A DNA stretch of 64,000 bases, taken from contig CAWIKR010000003.1 of NCBI GenBank assembly GCA_963836775.1, positions 3,658,001 through 3,722,000 on the forward strand. The letters are read 5' to 3'. The notes below the pieces were generated by a model. The model did not search any database, was not told the DNA's origin, and worked only from the letters and a program-made list of their open reading frames with translations. Positions 8,949-19,423 of the stretch are shown in pieces. Made by a program: the position numbers and the translations under genes. The stretch comes from DASQPR01 sp963836775. GTDB lineage: Bacteria; Actinomycetota; Actinomycetes; Mycobacteriales; Micromonosporaceae. Numbering within the stretch: position 1 is the stretch's first letter; each line of letters starts with the position of its first letter.

Positions 8949-9871
8949 TGACGACCCTCGGCCAGCACGGCGACCCGCACGATGCCGTCGTCCGTCAGCA
9001 GCGGAAACGGGCTCAGATAGGCGCTGGAGTTGTCGATCCCGGCCCCCGCGCGGCGGAGGTCGAACCGCTGCACACAGCCGGCGCAGGTCAGCGTGTCGCC
9101 GTCGAGAACGCCGGTACGCAGCGGCGAGCCGCAGGCCGGGCAGCGATCGCGGTAGGCGTACAGGGCGCCGTCGAGGTTGGCGACCACGGTCGCGACACCA
9201 CCGAGGACCGTGCCGGCGAGGGTGCCGGACGCGTACTCGTCCGCATCCGCCAGCGACACCCAGGTGACCGCGGCCGCCGTCCCGGGTGCTGCCATCGCGG
9301 GCAGGCTCGGCACCGTGCCGGGACCGCCGACCACCGGCAGCAGCGTTCGGCCGCCCGGCCCACCGCCGGACCGCGGTGCCGGAGCGAGGCCCTCGACATC
9401 CACGCGGACGACCTCCGGAGCTGCCTCCTCGATCGCCTGCTCGATCGCGGTCGTGACGGTGACCGAGGACGACGGGCAGCCGTTGCAGCTGCCGGCCAAG
9501 CGGAGTCGGACCACGTTGTCGTCACCGACGCCGAGGAACTCCACGTCGCCGGAGTGCGAACCGAGGTACGGACGCACCCGCTCGAGCGCGGCCGCCACCC
9601 GCTGGGCGGTGTCCGCCGGATGCAGGTCATGCAGGATCAGCAGGCCGGCGACGATCCGATCGCTCGCCAATCGGCGCAGTTCGTCGTGGCCACCGGGCGC
9701 ATCGTCGATCAACTCGACCAAGCGGGACAGGCCCGCGTCGTAGAAGTCCATCAGCGTGCGCACCAGATCCTCGGCGCGTTCCTGGGCGCGCGGGTCGGGT
9801 ATTTCGGCGAACGCGGTGAGCGCCGCGTCGATGCGCTCGGCCGCGGACACCGAGTCGGTCAGCTGCGTCAT
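8945..9871 (-). CDS. NifU-domain / Rieske-fold fusion protein
   Basis: The 308-residue protein starts at ATG 9871 (MTQLTDSVSAAERID); upstream in-frame sequence belongs to the large-subunit 3' region. Residues about 95-170 form a NifU C-terminal domain with the scaffold motif SCNGCPSSS. Residues about 215-300 look like a Rieske-type ferredoxin fold (VANLDGALYAYRDRCPACGSPL...LTCAGCVQRFDLR). The usual CxH...CxxH ligands are replaced by CPAC...CAGC, so a four-Cys site is predicted rather than a Rieske [2Fe-2S]. Likely roles are Fe-S delivery to the small subunit or electron transfer from the enzyme. Confidence 0.9.
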   Translation of the reverse strand: MTQLTDSVSAAERIDAALTAFAEIPDPRAQERAEDLVRTLMDFYDAGLSRLVELIDDAPGGHDELRRLASDRIVAGLLILHDLHPADTAQRVAAALERVRPYLGSHSGDVEFLGVGDDNVVRLRLAGSCNGCPSSSVTVTTAIEQAIEEAAPEVVRVDVEGLAPAPRSGGGPGGRTLLPVVGGPGTVPSLPAMAAPGTAAAVTWVSLADADEYASGTLAGTVLGGVATVVANLDGALYAYRDRCPACGSPLRTGVLDGDTLTCAGCVQRFDLRRAGAGIDNSSAYLSPFPLLTDDGIVRVAVLAEGRQ

Positions 9872-9945
9872 CCAGGGGTCCTTTCGTCCATCACCGAGCC
9901 GGCCGGGCTGGCGTGCGACAACCCGGCGCGGCGACACGGTGACGG

Positions 9946-11738
9946 CTAGATCTCGGAGTTGAATGCGTGCGGGGTGTGCAGCTTCTTGACCACGTTGCCG
10001 TCGCCGAGATACATATGCACCCCGCATGGCAGGCACGGATCGAAGCTGCGTACCGCACGCATGATGTCGATGCCCTTGAAGTTCTCCTTGCTGTTCTCCT
10101 CGAAGATCGGCGTGTTCTGCACCGCGTCCTCGTACGGGCCCGGCGTGCCATAGGTGTCGCGGACGCTGCCGTTCCACGGCGTCGGCGGGTAAGGGTGATA
10201 GTTGGCGATCTTGCCGTCGCGGATGACCATGTGGTGCGACAGCACACCGCGTACGGCCTCGGTGAAGCCGACGCCCACGCCGTCGCGGGGCACCTCGAAC
10301 TTCTCCCAGGTCTTGGTACGCCCGGCGTGCACCTCGGCGAGCGCCATTTCGACGAAGTGCAGCGCGGCCGCGGCACAGTACGCCTGGAAGTAGGTCCGCG
10401 CCCGGTTGCGCTCGATCGCGTTGGACCATTGCGGGATCTTCCACTCGAAGGTCACCGCTGGCTTGAGCATCGTCTTCGGCAGGTTGATCACGACACTGTG
10501 ACCCGTCGCCCGCACGTAACCACCGATGTCGACGAGGCCGGACAGCGCCGTCGACCACAGGCGTGCGATCGGGCCGCCGCCGGTGTCGAGGGCCAGGTGG
10601 TCCTTACCGTCAAACCAGCGCGGCGACATCACCCAGCTGTACTGGTTATCGAAGTCGCGCTTGGCCGGCCGCGGGATGGTGTGCTGGTTCCACGGATGCC
10701 GCCGGTCCACCGGATTACCGAGCGGATCCCGGGTGACGAACATCTCCTGGTCTTCCCAGTCCTCGTAGTACGAGGAACCGAGCAGGATCCGGATGCCCAG
10801 GTTGATGTCAACGAGGCTGTTGGTGACCAGCTTGCCGTCGACGATGACACCAGGCGTGACGAACATCTTACGGCCCCAGTCGGCCATGTTCTGGTACGTG
10901 AAGTCGCAGTACTCCGGGTCGTTAAGGCTGCCCCAGCAGCCCATCAGGATCCGGCGCTGGCCCACCTTCTCGTAACCGGGCAGCGCGGTGTAGAAGAAGT
11001 CGAACAGGTCGTCGTGCAGCGGCACGCAGCGCTTCATGAACTCGACGTAGCGCATCAGCCGGGTCAGGTAATCGGTGAACAGTTGCACGGTCGGGACCGT
11101 GCCGACACCGCCCGGGTACAGCGTGGACGGATGGACGTGGCGCCCCTCCATTAAGCAGAACATCTCCCGGGTGTAGCGGGAGATCTGTAGCGCTTCGCGG
11201 TAGAAGTCGCCCTCTAGCGGGTTGAGCGCCCGCATGATGTCGCCGATGGTCTTGTAGCCGTGGTCGCCGGCATGCGGTGCCTCGGTGCGGTTGGCCAAAT
11301 CGAGGACGCCTGGGTTTGTCTCCTTGACCATGCGCTCGCAATAGTCGACGCCGACCAGATTCTCCTGGAAGATGTTGTGGTCGAACATGTACTCGGCGGC
11401 TTCACCTAGATTGATGATCCATTCGCCGAGAGCCGGTGGGCGTACGCCGTAGGCCATGTTCTGGTTGTATACGGAGCAGGTGGCGTGGTTGTCGCCACAG
11501 ATGCCGCAGATCCGGCTGGTGATGAAGTGGGCGTCCCGCGGGTCCTTGCCCTTCATGAAGATGCTGTAGCCGCGGAAGATCGAGGACGTGCTGTAACACT
11601 CGACGACCTCCTTGGCCGTCCAATCGATCTTCGTGTAGATGCCGAGGCTGCCCACGATGCGTGTGATCGGGTCCCACGCCATCTCGACCAAATCGGTCTT
11701 CTTGCTCGACGTGGCCTTGGAACGGGGTTCGGTGACAG

Positions 11739-11742
<4 letters not shown>
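9946..11742 (-). CDS. hhyL: [NiFe] hydrogenase large subunit, group 1h type
   Basis: This is the catalytic subunit that oxidises H2. The N-terminal Ni-ligand motif is SRICGICGDNHATCS and the C-terminal one is DPCLPCGVHM, followed by a tail of about 22 residues ending HAFNSEI, which the maturation protease may remove. The 598-residue length fits. ATG at 11742 (MTVTEPRSKATSSKK) overlaps the small-subunit stop as ATGA. The sequence style and gene neighbourhood (NifU, DUF5947, DUF6084) match high-affinity actinobacterial hydrogenases (Hhy/HofK) that scavenge atmospheric H2. The symbol is by analogy. Confidence 0.94.
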
Positions 11743-12766
<1,024 letters not shown>

Positions 12767-12788
12767 GGTGTGTCACCTCCAGAACCTT

Positions 12789-13493
12789 CTAGCTGGCCGC
12801 ACCGGATCGCGCGGGCAGGTCGCCGCCTGAGTAGGCGTCTACAGTGAGCTCCCACAACACGTGGTAGATGGTGGTTTGGGCTTCTTGCACCCGATGGACG
12901 GATGGCGACGGCACCACGAACAGGTGGTCGATAGTCGCGAGGCCGGCCATCTTGCCGCCGTCGTAGCCGGCCAGGCCGACGGTGAGCATGCCCGTCCGCT
13001 TGGCCTGGTCGAAGGCATGCAGCAGGTTGGTGGAGTTGCCGCTGGTGGACAGGCCGACGACGATGTCGCCGGGCCGGCCGAACGCACCGATCTGGCGGGC
13101 GAAGGCGACATCGAATCCGATGTCGTTGGTCAGCGCGGTGACCGCCGCGACATCGTTGGTAAGCGCCAGCGCGGGCAGCGCCGCATGAGTTGGGCCTGGC
13201 CACATGAACAGGCGGGTGAGGTCCTGTGCGTCGGTCGAGCTGCCACCGTTACCGAACGCGAGAAGGCGACCGCCGGCGGCGAACCGCTTCGCCATCGCCG
13301 TCGCGCACGCGGCGAGCCGTTGAGCATCTTGCGCGGCCACTCGCTGCCGCAGCGCGATGATCTCGCGGATCTTGGACACCGACGAGTCAAGTATCTCGTC
13401 GTCCGCGGCCGCGGTCGCCGCGGCGGTGTCGGTCAAGGTGTCATAGAGAAAGGGATAGAGCGAGGTGTAGCCGGGCTCATCTGGACCCGCCAT
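12789..13493 (-). CDS. SIS-domain phosphosugar isomerase-like protein (GmhA-like) 1
   Basis: The 234-residue protein resembles GmhA/DiaA SIS proteins: a helical N-terminus and then LLAFGNGGSSTDAQDLTRLF (GNGGSxxDAQ phosphosugar loop), TALTNDIGFDVAFARQ, DIVVGLSTSGNSTNLLHA and AQTTIYHVLWELT. These bind or isomerise sugar phosphates such as sedoheptulose 7-phosphate. No heptose or LPS genes are nearby. The gene sits between a HypC paralogue and the hydrogenase small subunit, with a three-base gap to the former, so a hydrogenase-related job is likely but undefined. Confidence 0.88.
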   Translation of the reverse strand: MAGPDEPGYTSLYPFLYDTLTDTAAATAAADDEILDSSVSKIREIIALRQRVAAQDAQRLAACATAMAKRFAAGGRLLAFGNGGSSTDAQDLTRLFMWPGPTHAALPALALTNDVAAVTALTNDIGFDVAFARQIGAFGRPGDIVVGLSTSGNSTNLLHAFDQAKRTGMLTVGLAGYDGGKMAGLATIDHLFVVPSPSVHRVQEAQTTIYHVLWELTVDAYSGGDLPARSGAAS

Positions 13494-13496
13494 GTC

Positions 13497-13772
13497 TTAC
13501 CTCCGAAGAACCGTTATCGCCTCACCCGCATGCACCAAGATCGTGTCGCCCACGTTCGCGTCGACGAGCGCGACACTTACTTCTTCCTCGCCAAATCCGG
13601 TGTCCACCACCGCCATCGCGGTTGGCAGCAACCGATTCACGGTTGCCTCTACCGCGACGTCTCCACAGGTGATGCAGCCTTCGGTGCAGGCTGCGCCCGC
13701 TCCAACAGCGGTGACGGTGTTCGCGATCGCCGGTCGATCGCCGGGATCAGCAAACGACTGAGGGTTCGTCAT
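13497..13772 (-). CDS. HypC/HupF-like chaperone paralogue
   Basis: The 91-residue protein has the HypC beta-barrel pattern (AVEATVNRLLPTAMAVVDTG...VSVALVDANVGDTILVHAGEAI). Unlike hypC at 5352-5621 it lacks the N-terminal MCxGIP motif; instead it has an internal CTEGCITC cluster (residues 29-36). It may be a client-specific chaperone for iron-ligand transfer or a redox-sensing variant. It is encoded between two SIS genes at the promoter end of the operon. Confidence 0.8.
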   Translation of the reverse strand: MTNPQSFADPGDRPAIANTVTAVGAGAACTEGCITCGDVAVEATVNRLLPTAMAVVDTGFGEEEVSVALVDANVGDTILVHAGEAITVLRR

Positions 13773-13776
13773 CGCA

Positions 13777-14412
13777 TCACCTCCCCGGCCCGGTAGTCGC
13801 GGACAGGCTTGCGGACAGCGCTCCGTCGCGTTCGAGAAAGACGTGGACTAGCTCCCACAGTAGGTGATATGCGGTGACATGTACCTCTTTCACCACCTGC
13901 GGGTCCTGGGAGTAGGCGCAGATCACCCGGTCAGCGAGTGCCTCGGCACGGATGACGCCGCCGTCGCCGCCGACGAGCGCCACGGTCATAAGGCCGAGCG
14001 TCCTCGCGGTCCGTAGGCCGTGTGCGACGTTCGTGCAATCGCCATCGGTCGAGATGCCCAGCGCGATGTCGCGGGGCGTGGCCAGAACGCGAAGCTGGTA
14101 CGAGAACACCTCGGCCAGGCCGCGGTCGTTCGCGATGCCGGTGACAGTGGCGATGTCACCGGTCAACGACACTGCCGGGAGCGCCCGCTTGCCAACGATC
14201 ACCGGATGGACGAACTCCACGGCGACATGCTGCGCGTCGGTGCTCGGGCCACCATTTCCGAAGACGAACAAGGTTCCGCCGTCTTCGAACCTCGCGGCCA
14301 TGGCGCGGCAGGTATCCGCGATCGTCTCAGCCTGATCCAGAAAGTGCTCGAGCGGTGGCACTCTTCGGTCGAAGAGAACGCTGACGTCATCCGAATGTGT
14401 GGACTGCGCCAT
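13777..14412 (-). CDS. SIS-domain phosphosugar isomerase-like protein (GmhA-like) 2
   Basis: This is the first gene of the hydrogenase operon, 211 residues, with the SIS signature FVFGNGGPSTDAQHVAVEF, GIANDRGLAEVFSYQ, DIALGISTDGDCTNVAHG and VHVTAYHLLWELV. It is clearly a diverged paralogue of the protein at 12789-13493. The ATG at 14412 has a purine-rich GGGAAGAGAG about eight bases upstream. Two such proteins bracketing a HypC-like gene are conserved-looking cargo of this operon; substrate unknown. Confidence 0.87.
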   Translation of the reverse strand: MAQSTHSDDVSVLFDRRVPPLEHFLDQAETIADTCRAMAARFEDGGTLFVFGNGGPSTDAQHVAVEFVHPVIVGKRALPAVSLTGDIATVTGIANDRGLAEVFSYQLRVLATPRDIALGISTDGDCTNVAHGLRTARTLGLMTVALVGGDGGVIRAEALADRVICAYSQDPQVVKEVHVTAYHLLWELVHVFLERDGALSASLSATTGPGR

Positions 14413-14444
14413 CGCCGCTCTCTTCCCTTGTGCAACAGTTGATT

Positions 14445-14463
14445 GTTATGTCGCAGGCATAAC
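14445..14463. promoter_or_regulatory. Inverted repeat upstream of hydrogenase operon
   Basis: GTTATG-(7 bases)-CATAAC is a perfect six-base inverted repeat 33 bases upstream of the first hydrogenase gene. Its position suits an operator or part of the promoter. The rest of 14464-14706 shows no convincing gene. The regulator is unknown. Confidence 0.35.
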
Positions 14464-14706
14464 GGCGTCGCCCACGCGGCCGCAAACCTCAACGAGACAC
14501 CGAGTGATGGTCGGTACGTCCCATACAACCACAAATGCTCGCATTGACTCGGCGGAACGCGTCACCATCACACATACGGCTGATCCGCGACCGGAGCACG
14601 AGCGTGCAGCGTTTGTGGCTCGGACTATTCGATCGAACTGCGCGGCTCAGAGGCAGCGGGCCTGGATGAGCCCGGACGCTGAGCCGAAGGTGACACCGGA
14701 CGGCGT

Positions 14707-15140
14707 CTAATGCGCGGCGATGATCGCGCGCAACTGGTCGAGCGCAGTGGCCTTGTCGGCATCGCTGAGGTCAGCGAGCAGACCGCGGGTCGGGCCATCA
14801 TCGGACAGGTGCGCGTACGCCTCAGCGGTGGTAGCCCCAAACACCGACAGCTCGCGGACGTCGTCGAACCCGACATCGGTGAAGCCGGTCTCCGAGAGCA
14901 GAGCGCTGACCTGATCGCGATCGGCCAGTCCGAACGGTCCGGGCGTTCCCACGGCCGGGGGCGGCAGGTCTCGCCCCATCGCCAGCGCTTCGCGCAGCAC
15001 TGTCAGCCACTCGTTGTCCTCAAGTCGCTGCCATGCCATCAGGGCGATGCGGCCGCCGGGGCGCAGCGCTCGCCCGAGGTTGGTGAACGCGGCCACGCGG
15101 CCTCCGCGAACCCGAACGTGACCGACTCGAACAACTAGCT
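14707..15140 (-). pseudogene. Truncated SAM-dependent methyltransferase
   Basis: The C-terminal half of a class I (UbiE-like) methyltransferase is visible: AAFTNLGRALRPGGRIALMAWQ, a following EALAMGRDLPPP loop and GFTDVGFDDV. The glycine-rich SAM motif I expected upstream is missing. The in-frame N-terminal extension to 15369 has no methyltransferase features and looks non-coding. This is probably a relic cut off by rearrangement at the edge of the hydrogenase island. Confidence 0.6.
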
Positions 15141-15570
15141 CCAAACCAACAGTGCACCCGCCCCCGGTCTCCCACAGTTCGGGTACGCCCCACCGCCGCA
15201 AAGGCTCGTCGACGGGAACGGCCGGTCCAGACGGAAGCACTGCAGTGGCGACGCCACACGGACCGGTCTGAACAGACTCACGTGTGCCCGACAACCGGCC
15301 GCATCCGGCTCGGCGAGAATGAACCATCAAACCGAGCCGCTCGATGAACTGCCCGATCCGCCGTCGCATCGGATCCTGCCGTCTGTAAACAGCGTCGTCG
15401 AGCGGGTTTTCAGGAGTCCGGTGCCGGCAGACCCACCCCTCGAGCCGCGGCCCTCTGTCAGACGGCCCGTCGTACCACCGGGTGCGCGCCTGGCGCGCGC
15501 AACCGGCGAGCCCTCGTTAGTGACGCCGGTTGCCGATCCCTGCCCCACCGATCACAGATCGTTCTGGCTC

Positions 15571-15898
15571 GACCACGGGCGGCTACGAATCTGACCACAC
15601 TTGAATCCGGGAAGCGCTCAAAATCTGCTCCCAATCTGCTCCCACCCGTAAGCGGCGGCTGACCTGCGGATCCTTTCACCAACCTCAATCAACACGGTCG
15701 TGACTTCTGCATATTCAGCGCAGTTGATGCAACTTCGAAGCAGTTGAGCACTCTTGTGTCAGCGACCGTCCACCCACTCCCCCGACCAGCCCAAAACAAA
15801 AAGCCGCAGGTCACGGGTGTGCAGTTGCCGGCAGTTGGGAGCAGTTCAGCGCCGTTAAACGCAGCTCAAGACGGCGCGCTGCTCCCAATCTGCTCCCC
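15571..15898 (+). repeat. Structured ~329-bp interspersed repeat, copy 1
   Basis: This is one of three same-orientation copies (others at 32050-32378 and 38436-38764). All share the opening gaccac...cggctac, a tandem pair of CTGCTCCCA motifs (15625-15644), a block with GCAGTTGA motifs, GTGTCAGCGACCGTCCACCC, and a 3' hairpin. The hairpin's outer arms are TGGGAGCAG (15836-15844) and CTGCTCCCA (15879-15887); the inner arms are GCGCCGT/ACGGCGC. A second tandem CTGCTCCC pair closes the element. No protein is conserved among the copies. It could be a recombination site, a non-autonomous mobile element or a structured RNA. Confidence 0.85.
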
Positions 15899-15973
15899 AT
15901 CCGGCCGCCACGCGACGGTCACGGTCCGCCAAGTGATCTTTACGCGATTGGTTAGGTTTGCCGCGCGTCGGGC

Positions 15974-16573
15974 TCACGCGGTCATCCATGGCAGCGGGCC
16001 GGCCGGGAGCCGGGTCAGGGAGGAGCCCATACCAACTGCCAAGGCGCCTGCGGCGAGCCAGTCGCGTACCTCGATTGGTGCGATATCCCCGGTAGGGATA
16101 CACCGCAACGATGGTAGCGGTTCCAGCATTGCGGCAAGGATTCTCGGAGTCCACAGTGTGGCCGGGAAGATCTTCACGGCCGCTGCTCCCCACTGCGTGG
16201 CCAGCCACATCTCAGTCGGTGTGGCGCAGCCCGGTATGGCTGCCATCCTCCGCCGCAGAGCTGCCTCGATTACGGGCTGGCTCACTATCGGCGAGATGAC
16301 GAACGCGGCGCCCAGGTCGGCAGCACGGTCGGCGTCGTCGGGAGTGAGTACGGTGCCGACGCCCATCGTGACGTCGCTACGGCACGCGCACTCCGCCGCG
16401 AGTTGCTCGATCGCCTGCCATGCTCCGGGCGTCGTCAAAGAGATCTCGATGATGCGCAGGCCAGCGTCCAGCAGGGTACGAGCCTGCCTGATAGCGCTCT
16501 CCGCGTCCGTCTGGCGCACAACGGCCATGACTCGATGGCGGAACAGTGCGTCGATGACTGGGCTAACGGTCAA
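15974..16573 (-). CDS. eda: 2-dehydro-3-deoxy-phosphogluconate (KDPG) aldolase
   Basis: This class I aldolase cleaves KDPG or KDPGal to pyruvate and glyceraldehyde 3-phosphate. The 199-residue TIM-barrel has IIEISLTTPGA (catalytic Glu), GVGTVLTPDDA, KIFPA (Schiff-base Lys) and IPTGDI. The likely start is TTG at 16573, with AGGAGG five bases upstream; that region overlaps the kinase stop. The last gene of the sugar operon, it fits the step after the adjacent PfkB kinase. Confidence 0.88.
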   Translation of the reverse strand: MTVSPVIDALFRHRVMAVVRQTDAESAIRQARTLLDAGLRIIEISLTTPGAWQAIEQLAAECACRSDVTMGVGTVLTPDDADRAADLGAAFVISPIVSQPVIEAALRRRMAAIPGCATPTEMWLATQWGAAAVKIFPATLWTPRILAAMLEPLPSLRCIPTGDIAPIEVRDWLAAGALAVGMGSSLTRLPAGPLPWMTA

Positions 16574-17502
16574 CGTCGCCTCCTGGCAGCAGAATTTGTT
16601 GGAGTTCCTGGGAAGTGGGCAGACCGGCGATGTCGGTGGGGACACCGACGACGAGCGATGCGACGGCAGCCGCCTCGCGGAGCGCAGCGGCCGGCGGCAG
16701 GTCGCGCAGCCAACCGGAAAGCCAGCCAGCGGTGAAAGCGTCACCCGCCCCGACAGGGTCTGCTACCGCTATCCGACGGGCACCGACTCGCACAGTTCCG
16801 CCTGTCGTGGTGGCGGTCGCGCCGCCCGAGCCGTGGGTTACGACAACCGTGGTGGTGCGCGCACCGAGCAGCTTCGCCGGATCGGGCGGCAGGTCTAGAA
16901 GGCCGAGCTCCTCAATGCTGACGACCAGGGTGTCCATGCGCCCGGCGAAACGTGAGTACGCCCGTCGCCACGCCGCTGCCTCGGCAAGCCGCAGCCGCAC
17001 GTTCGGGTCGAAGGCGACATGTACGCCAGCCCGAATGGCGACGGAAATCAGGTGGTCGACGAAGTCCTCAGCCGATGGTGACAGCATCGCGGTGATGCCG
17101 GAGACGAACAACACCCGGGCCGAGGCGACCAGGTGTTCATCCACGTCCAGTGAGGACAGTGCCGACGCGGCGCTCCCGGTCCGGTAGTACGACACCGAGA
17201 CGGTCCGGCCAGCGCCGGGGCAGTCGCGCAGCAACACACCGGTCGGCCGGTCCGGGTCATCGTGCAGGGCGCGCACGTCGACGCCCTCGGCCCGCAGTGT
17301 CGCGGACCCAACCCCCGGCGGCATCCGTACCGACTCGGCCGCAGAACGCAACGCTGTGGCCCATGCGGGCCAGCCCGATCGCGACGTTGCTCTCCGACCC
17401 AGCGACGCTGCGTAGGAACCGGTCTGCACGCCGCAATGACGTCCCCGAGTCAGCCAGCAGCAGACCCATGGCCTCACCGGCGGTCACCGCGTCCACGCCC
17501 AT
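16563..17502 (-). CDS. PfkB-family sugar kinase (2-keto-3-deoxygluconate kinase-like), frameshifted
   Basis: Predicted to phosphorylate a 2-keto-3-deoxy sugar acid for the aldolase downstream. The N-terminus (ATG 17502: MGVDAVTAGEAMGLLLADSG, GSESNVAIGLARMG, GRVGTD) is in one frame. The rest (TLRAEGVDVRALHDDPDRPTGVLLRD..., FDPNVRLRL, DPVGAGDAFTAGW with the catalytic Asp) is in another. The break lies at about 17295-17330. All PfkB signatures remain, so the split is either a recent mutation or a sequencing indel. The stop overlaps the aldolase start; the start abuts the dehydratase stop. Confidence 0.82.
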
Positions 17503-18686
17503 TACCAGTCGACTCCGCCCAACTGCCGCGACCGCACGAAGTCTTCATCGACGTCGACACCGATACCGGGACTGTCCGGCACGGACACCGTTCCGTCGGC
17601 GGATAGGCTCAGGTGGTTTCGGGAGACGCCCCTGCTCAGCTGGCTCTGCGCCACGTTGAACTCGACCCAGGTCGCGGCCGGGAGAGAGGCAAGGTAGTGC
17701 AGGCTGTAGGCGTGCAACAGGTCGGTGAGCCAGGAGTGGGTGACGATCTCACGCGCTCTCGCACCGGGCTCGGCCGCCAGTTGGGCCGCCACGGTCAGTC
17801 CACCGCACCGCGATAGGTCGGGTTGCAGCACGTCGACCTCTGCCTCGTGGATGAGTCGCCGGAAGTCCCAGATGGTGGACTGCTGTTCGCCGGCGGCGAA
17901 CCGCAGGTGCGGGAACTCCCGCCTCAGCTGGCTATAGGTCGCCAGCTCCTCAGGGTGCACGAAGTCCTCGACCCAGTACGGGTGGACCTCGCTCAGCGTG
18001 TTCAGCATCGCCTTGGTCTGCGCCCGGTCGCGGATGCGTATCCGTGCCCCGTCTTGCACGTACCATCCCGGGTCGACCATCAACGCGCAGTCCGCCGGGA
18101 GCGCCTCCCGGATCGCGGCCAGATTGTCGCGGTCGCGCGCTGGGTCGATGCCGAAGCCGCCCCAGCCGAATTTGACCCCGTGGAAGCCAAGGCTCACGTA
18201 GCGGCTGGCCGCCTGAGCGTTGTCCTCGGGCGTGAGCCGGAACAGGGTGGACGCGTAGGCCGGGAGCCGGTCACGGCGACGTCCGCCGAGCGATGCGGCC
18301 AGATCGACGCCTGCGGCCTGCGCCCGGATCGACCAGAGGCAGTTGTCGACGGCCGACATCGCTTGCATCACCACGCCGCGCCGCCCGTAGTACGCCGTGG
18401 CCAGGTACAGCTCGTCCCACAGCCGTTCAGGCTCAAGCGGGTCCTTGCCGACCAGCTCCTCGTTCAGGGTACGGAAGCCGAGCGCACCCATGCCTGTACC
18501 ACTCAGCACCTGCATGGCGACCGAACCGAGCGTCTCCACGTCGGACCATCCGACGAGACCCTCGTCGGTTCCCACTCGGACGAGCAGGAGGCGGTCGCCC
18601 TGGTCAGTTGCCTCCTCTGATCCTGCATGCAAACCGTAGGTCTCGTCGCCGCCGAGCAGAATCGGAGTGACGCTGGTGATCTTCAT
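17502..18686 (-). CDS. Enolase-superfamily (mandelate racemase/muconate lactonizing) sugar-acid dehydratase
   Basis: The 394-residue protein MKITSVTPILLGGDE... has the capping domain and barrel of the family. Metal ligands fit MVDPGW (Asp), WVEDFVHPE (Glu) and AAGEQQS (Glu), with DLSRCGGLT (Asp) and VTHSWLTD (His) as a probable Asp-His dyad. The first base motif reads VKFGWGG, so the usual second Lys of KxK is absent. It likely dehydrates an aldonate to a 2-keto-3-deoxy acid that feeds the kinase/aldolase pair. ATG 18686 overlaps the PIG-L stop (ATGA). Confidence 0.87.
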   Translation of the reverse strand: MKITSVTPILLGGDETYGLHAGSEEATDQGDRLLLVRVGTDEGLVGWSDVETLGSVAMQVLSGTGMGALGFRTLNEELVGKDPLEPERLWDELYLATAYYGRRGVVMQAMSAVDNCLWSIRAQAAGVDLAASLGGRRRDRLPAYASTLFRLTPEDNAQAASRYVSLGFHGVKFGWGGFGIDPARDRDNLAAIREALPADCALMVDPGWYVQDGARIRIRDRAQTKAMLNTLSEVHPYWVEDFVHPEELATYSQLRREFPHLRFAAGEQQSTIWDFRRLIHEAEVDVLQPDLSRCGGLTVAAQLAAEPGARAREIVTHSWLTDLLHAYSLHYLASLPAATWVEFNVAQSQLSRGVSRNHLSLSADGTVSVPDSPGIGVDVDEDFVRSRQLGGVDW

Positions 18687-19423
18687 CGGTCGGACTGCTT
18701 CGGCTCGTCGAGCGCCCCAGGCAAATCCGATGGCCACGGGATGCGTCGCTCCGCCAGGCACGGCCGGAAGGCCTCGACATGCGGCACCATGAAGCGGGCG
18801 CCCTGCCGGTGGGTGTCAGTGGCCATCTCGTCTGCATAGTCGTACCCGCGCAGCTCGCGCATGACGGCCATCTGGCTGTGGTGTCGGCGGATGAGCATGG
18901 TCTTCTCGGCGACGTGTTCTTCGGACAGCTCGACAAAGTGGGTCGGTTCGAATCCGTATCCGTCGCCGGGATAGGTGTAGAACAGGCGCGGTGTCCGAGA
19001 ACCGGCGGGCACGGACGGTTCGAACGAGGCTAGGTTCACAAATAGCGCGGCGTCGGTGACAGCCTTTGCGGTGACCACATGGTCGTCGTTGTAATCGCTG
19101 GTCCAGTGCGTGAACACGAGCTCGGAACCGAGGCGGCGCAACGCCGCAATGAGGTCGCGGCGCAGCCTGGCGTCCTCGGTGAGGAAGCCATCCTCGCGGC
19201 CCAGGCAGACGTACTCCGCGTCGAACCGTTCCGCTACGCTGCGCATCTCGCGGTCACGTACCGCGGCGGCCGGCTCGGCGTCCGGCCCGCCGAACGGCAG
19301 TCCCTTGTCCCCGTTGGTCACGCAAACGAAGCTGATCCGGTGGCCCATCGCGTGCAGGCGCAGCAACGTACCCAGGCACCGCATCTCGTCGTCTTGGTGG
19401 GCGAAGACGCAGGTCACGTTCAT
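18683..19423 (-). CDS. PIG-L family (LmbE-like) deacetylase
   Basis: Zn-dependent N-acetyl-sugar deacetylases of this family start with AHxDDE; here it is VFAHQDDEMRCLG. Further motifs are TNGDKG and DYNDDHVVTAKAV (the DH metal motif). The ATG at 19423 overlaps the upstream SDR stop (ATGA). Length is 246 residues. In this operon it may remove an acetyl group from an imported sugar or amino-sugar; the substrate is unknown. Confidence 0.85.
   Translation of the reverse strand: MNVTCVFAHQDDEMRCLGTLLRLHAMGHRISFVCVTNGDKGLPFGGPDAEPAAAVRDREMRSVAERFDAEYVCLGREDGFLTEDARLRRDLIAALRRLGSELVFTHWTSDYNDDHVVTAKAVTDAALFVNLASFEPSVPAGSRTPRLFYTYPGDGYGFEPTHFVELSEEHVAEKTMLIRRHHSQMAVMRELRGYDYADEMATDTHRQGARFMVPHVEAFRPCLAERRIPWPSDLPGALDEPKQSDR

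Noticed and set aside
9967..11154. 395-residue plus-strand frame
   Set aside because: Antisense to the hydrogenase large subunit, whose motifs are unambiguous.
15744..16898. 384-residue plus-strand frame starting inside repeat copy 1
   Set aside because: Runs antisense through KDPG aldolase and kinase; the part inside the repeat is not conserved as protein among the three copies.
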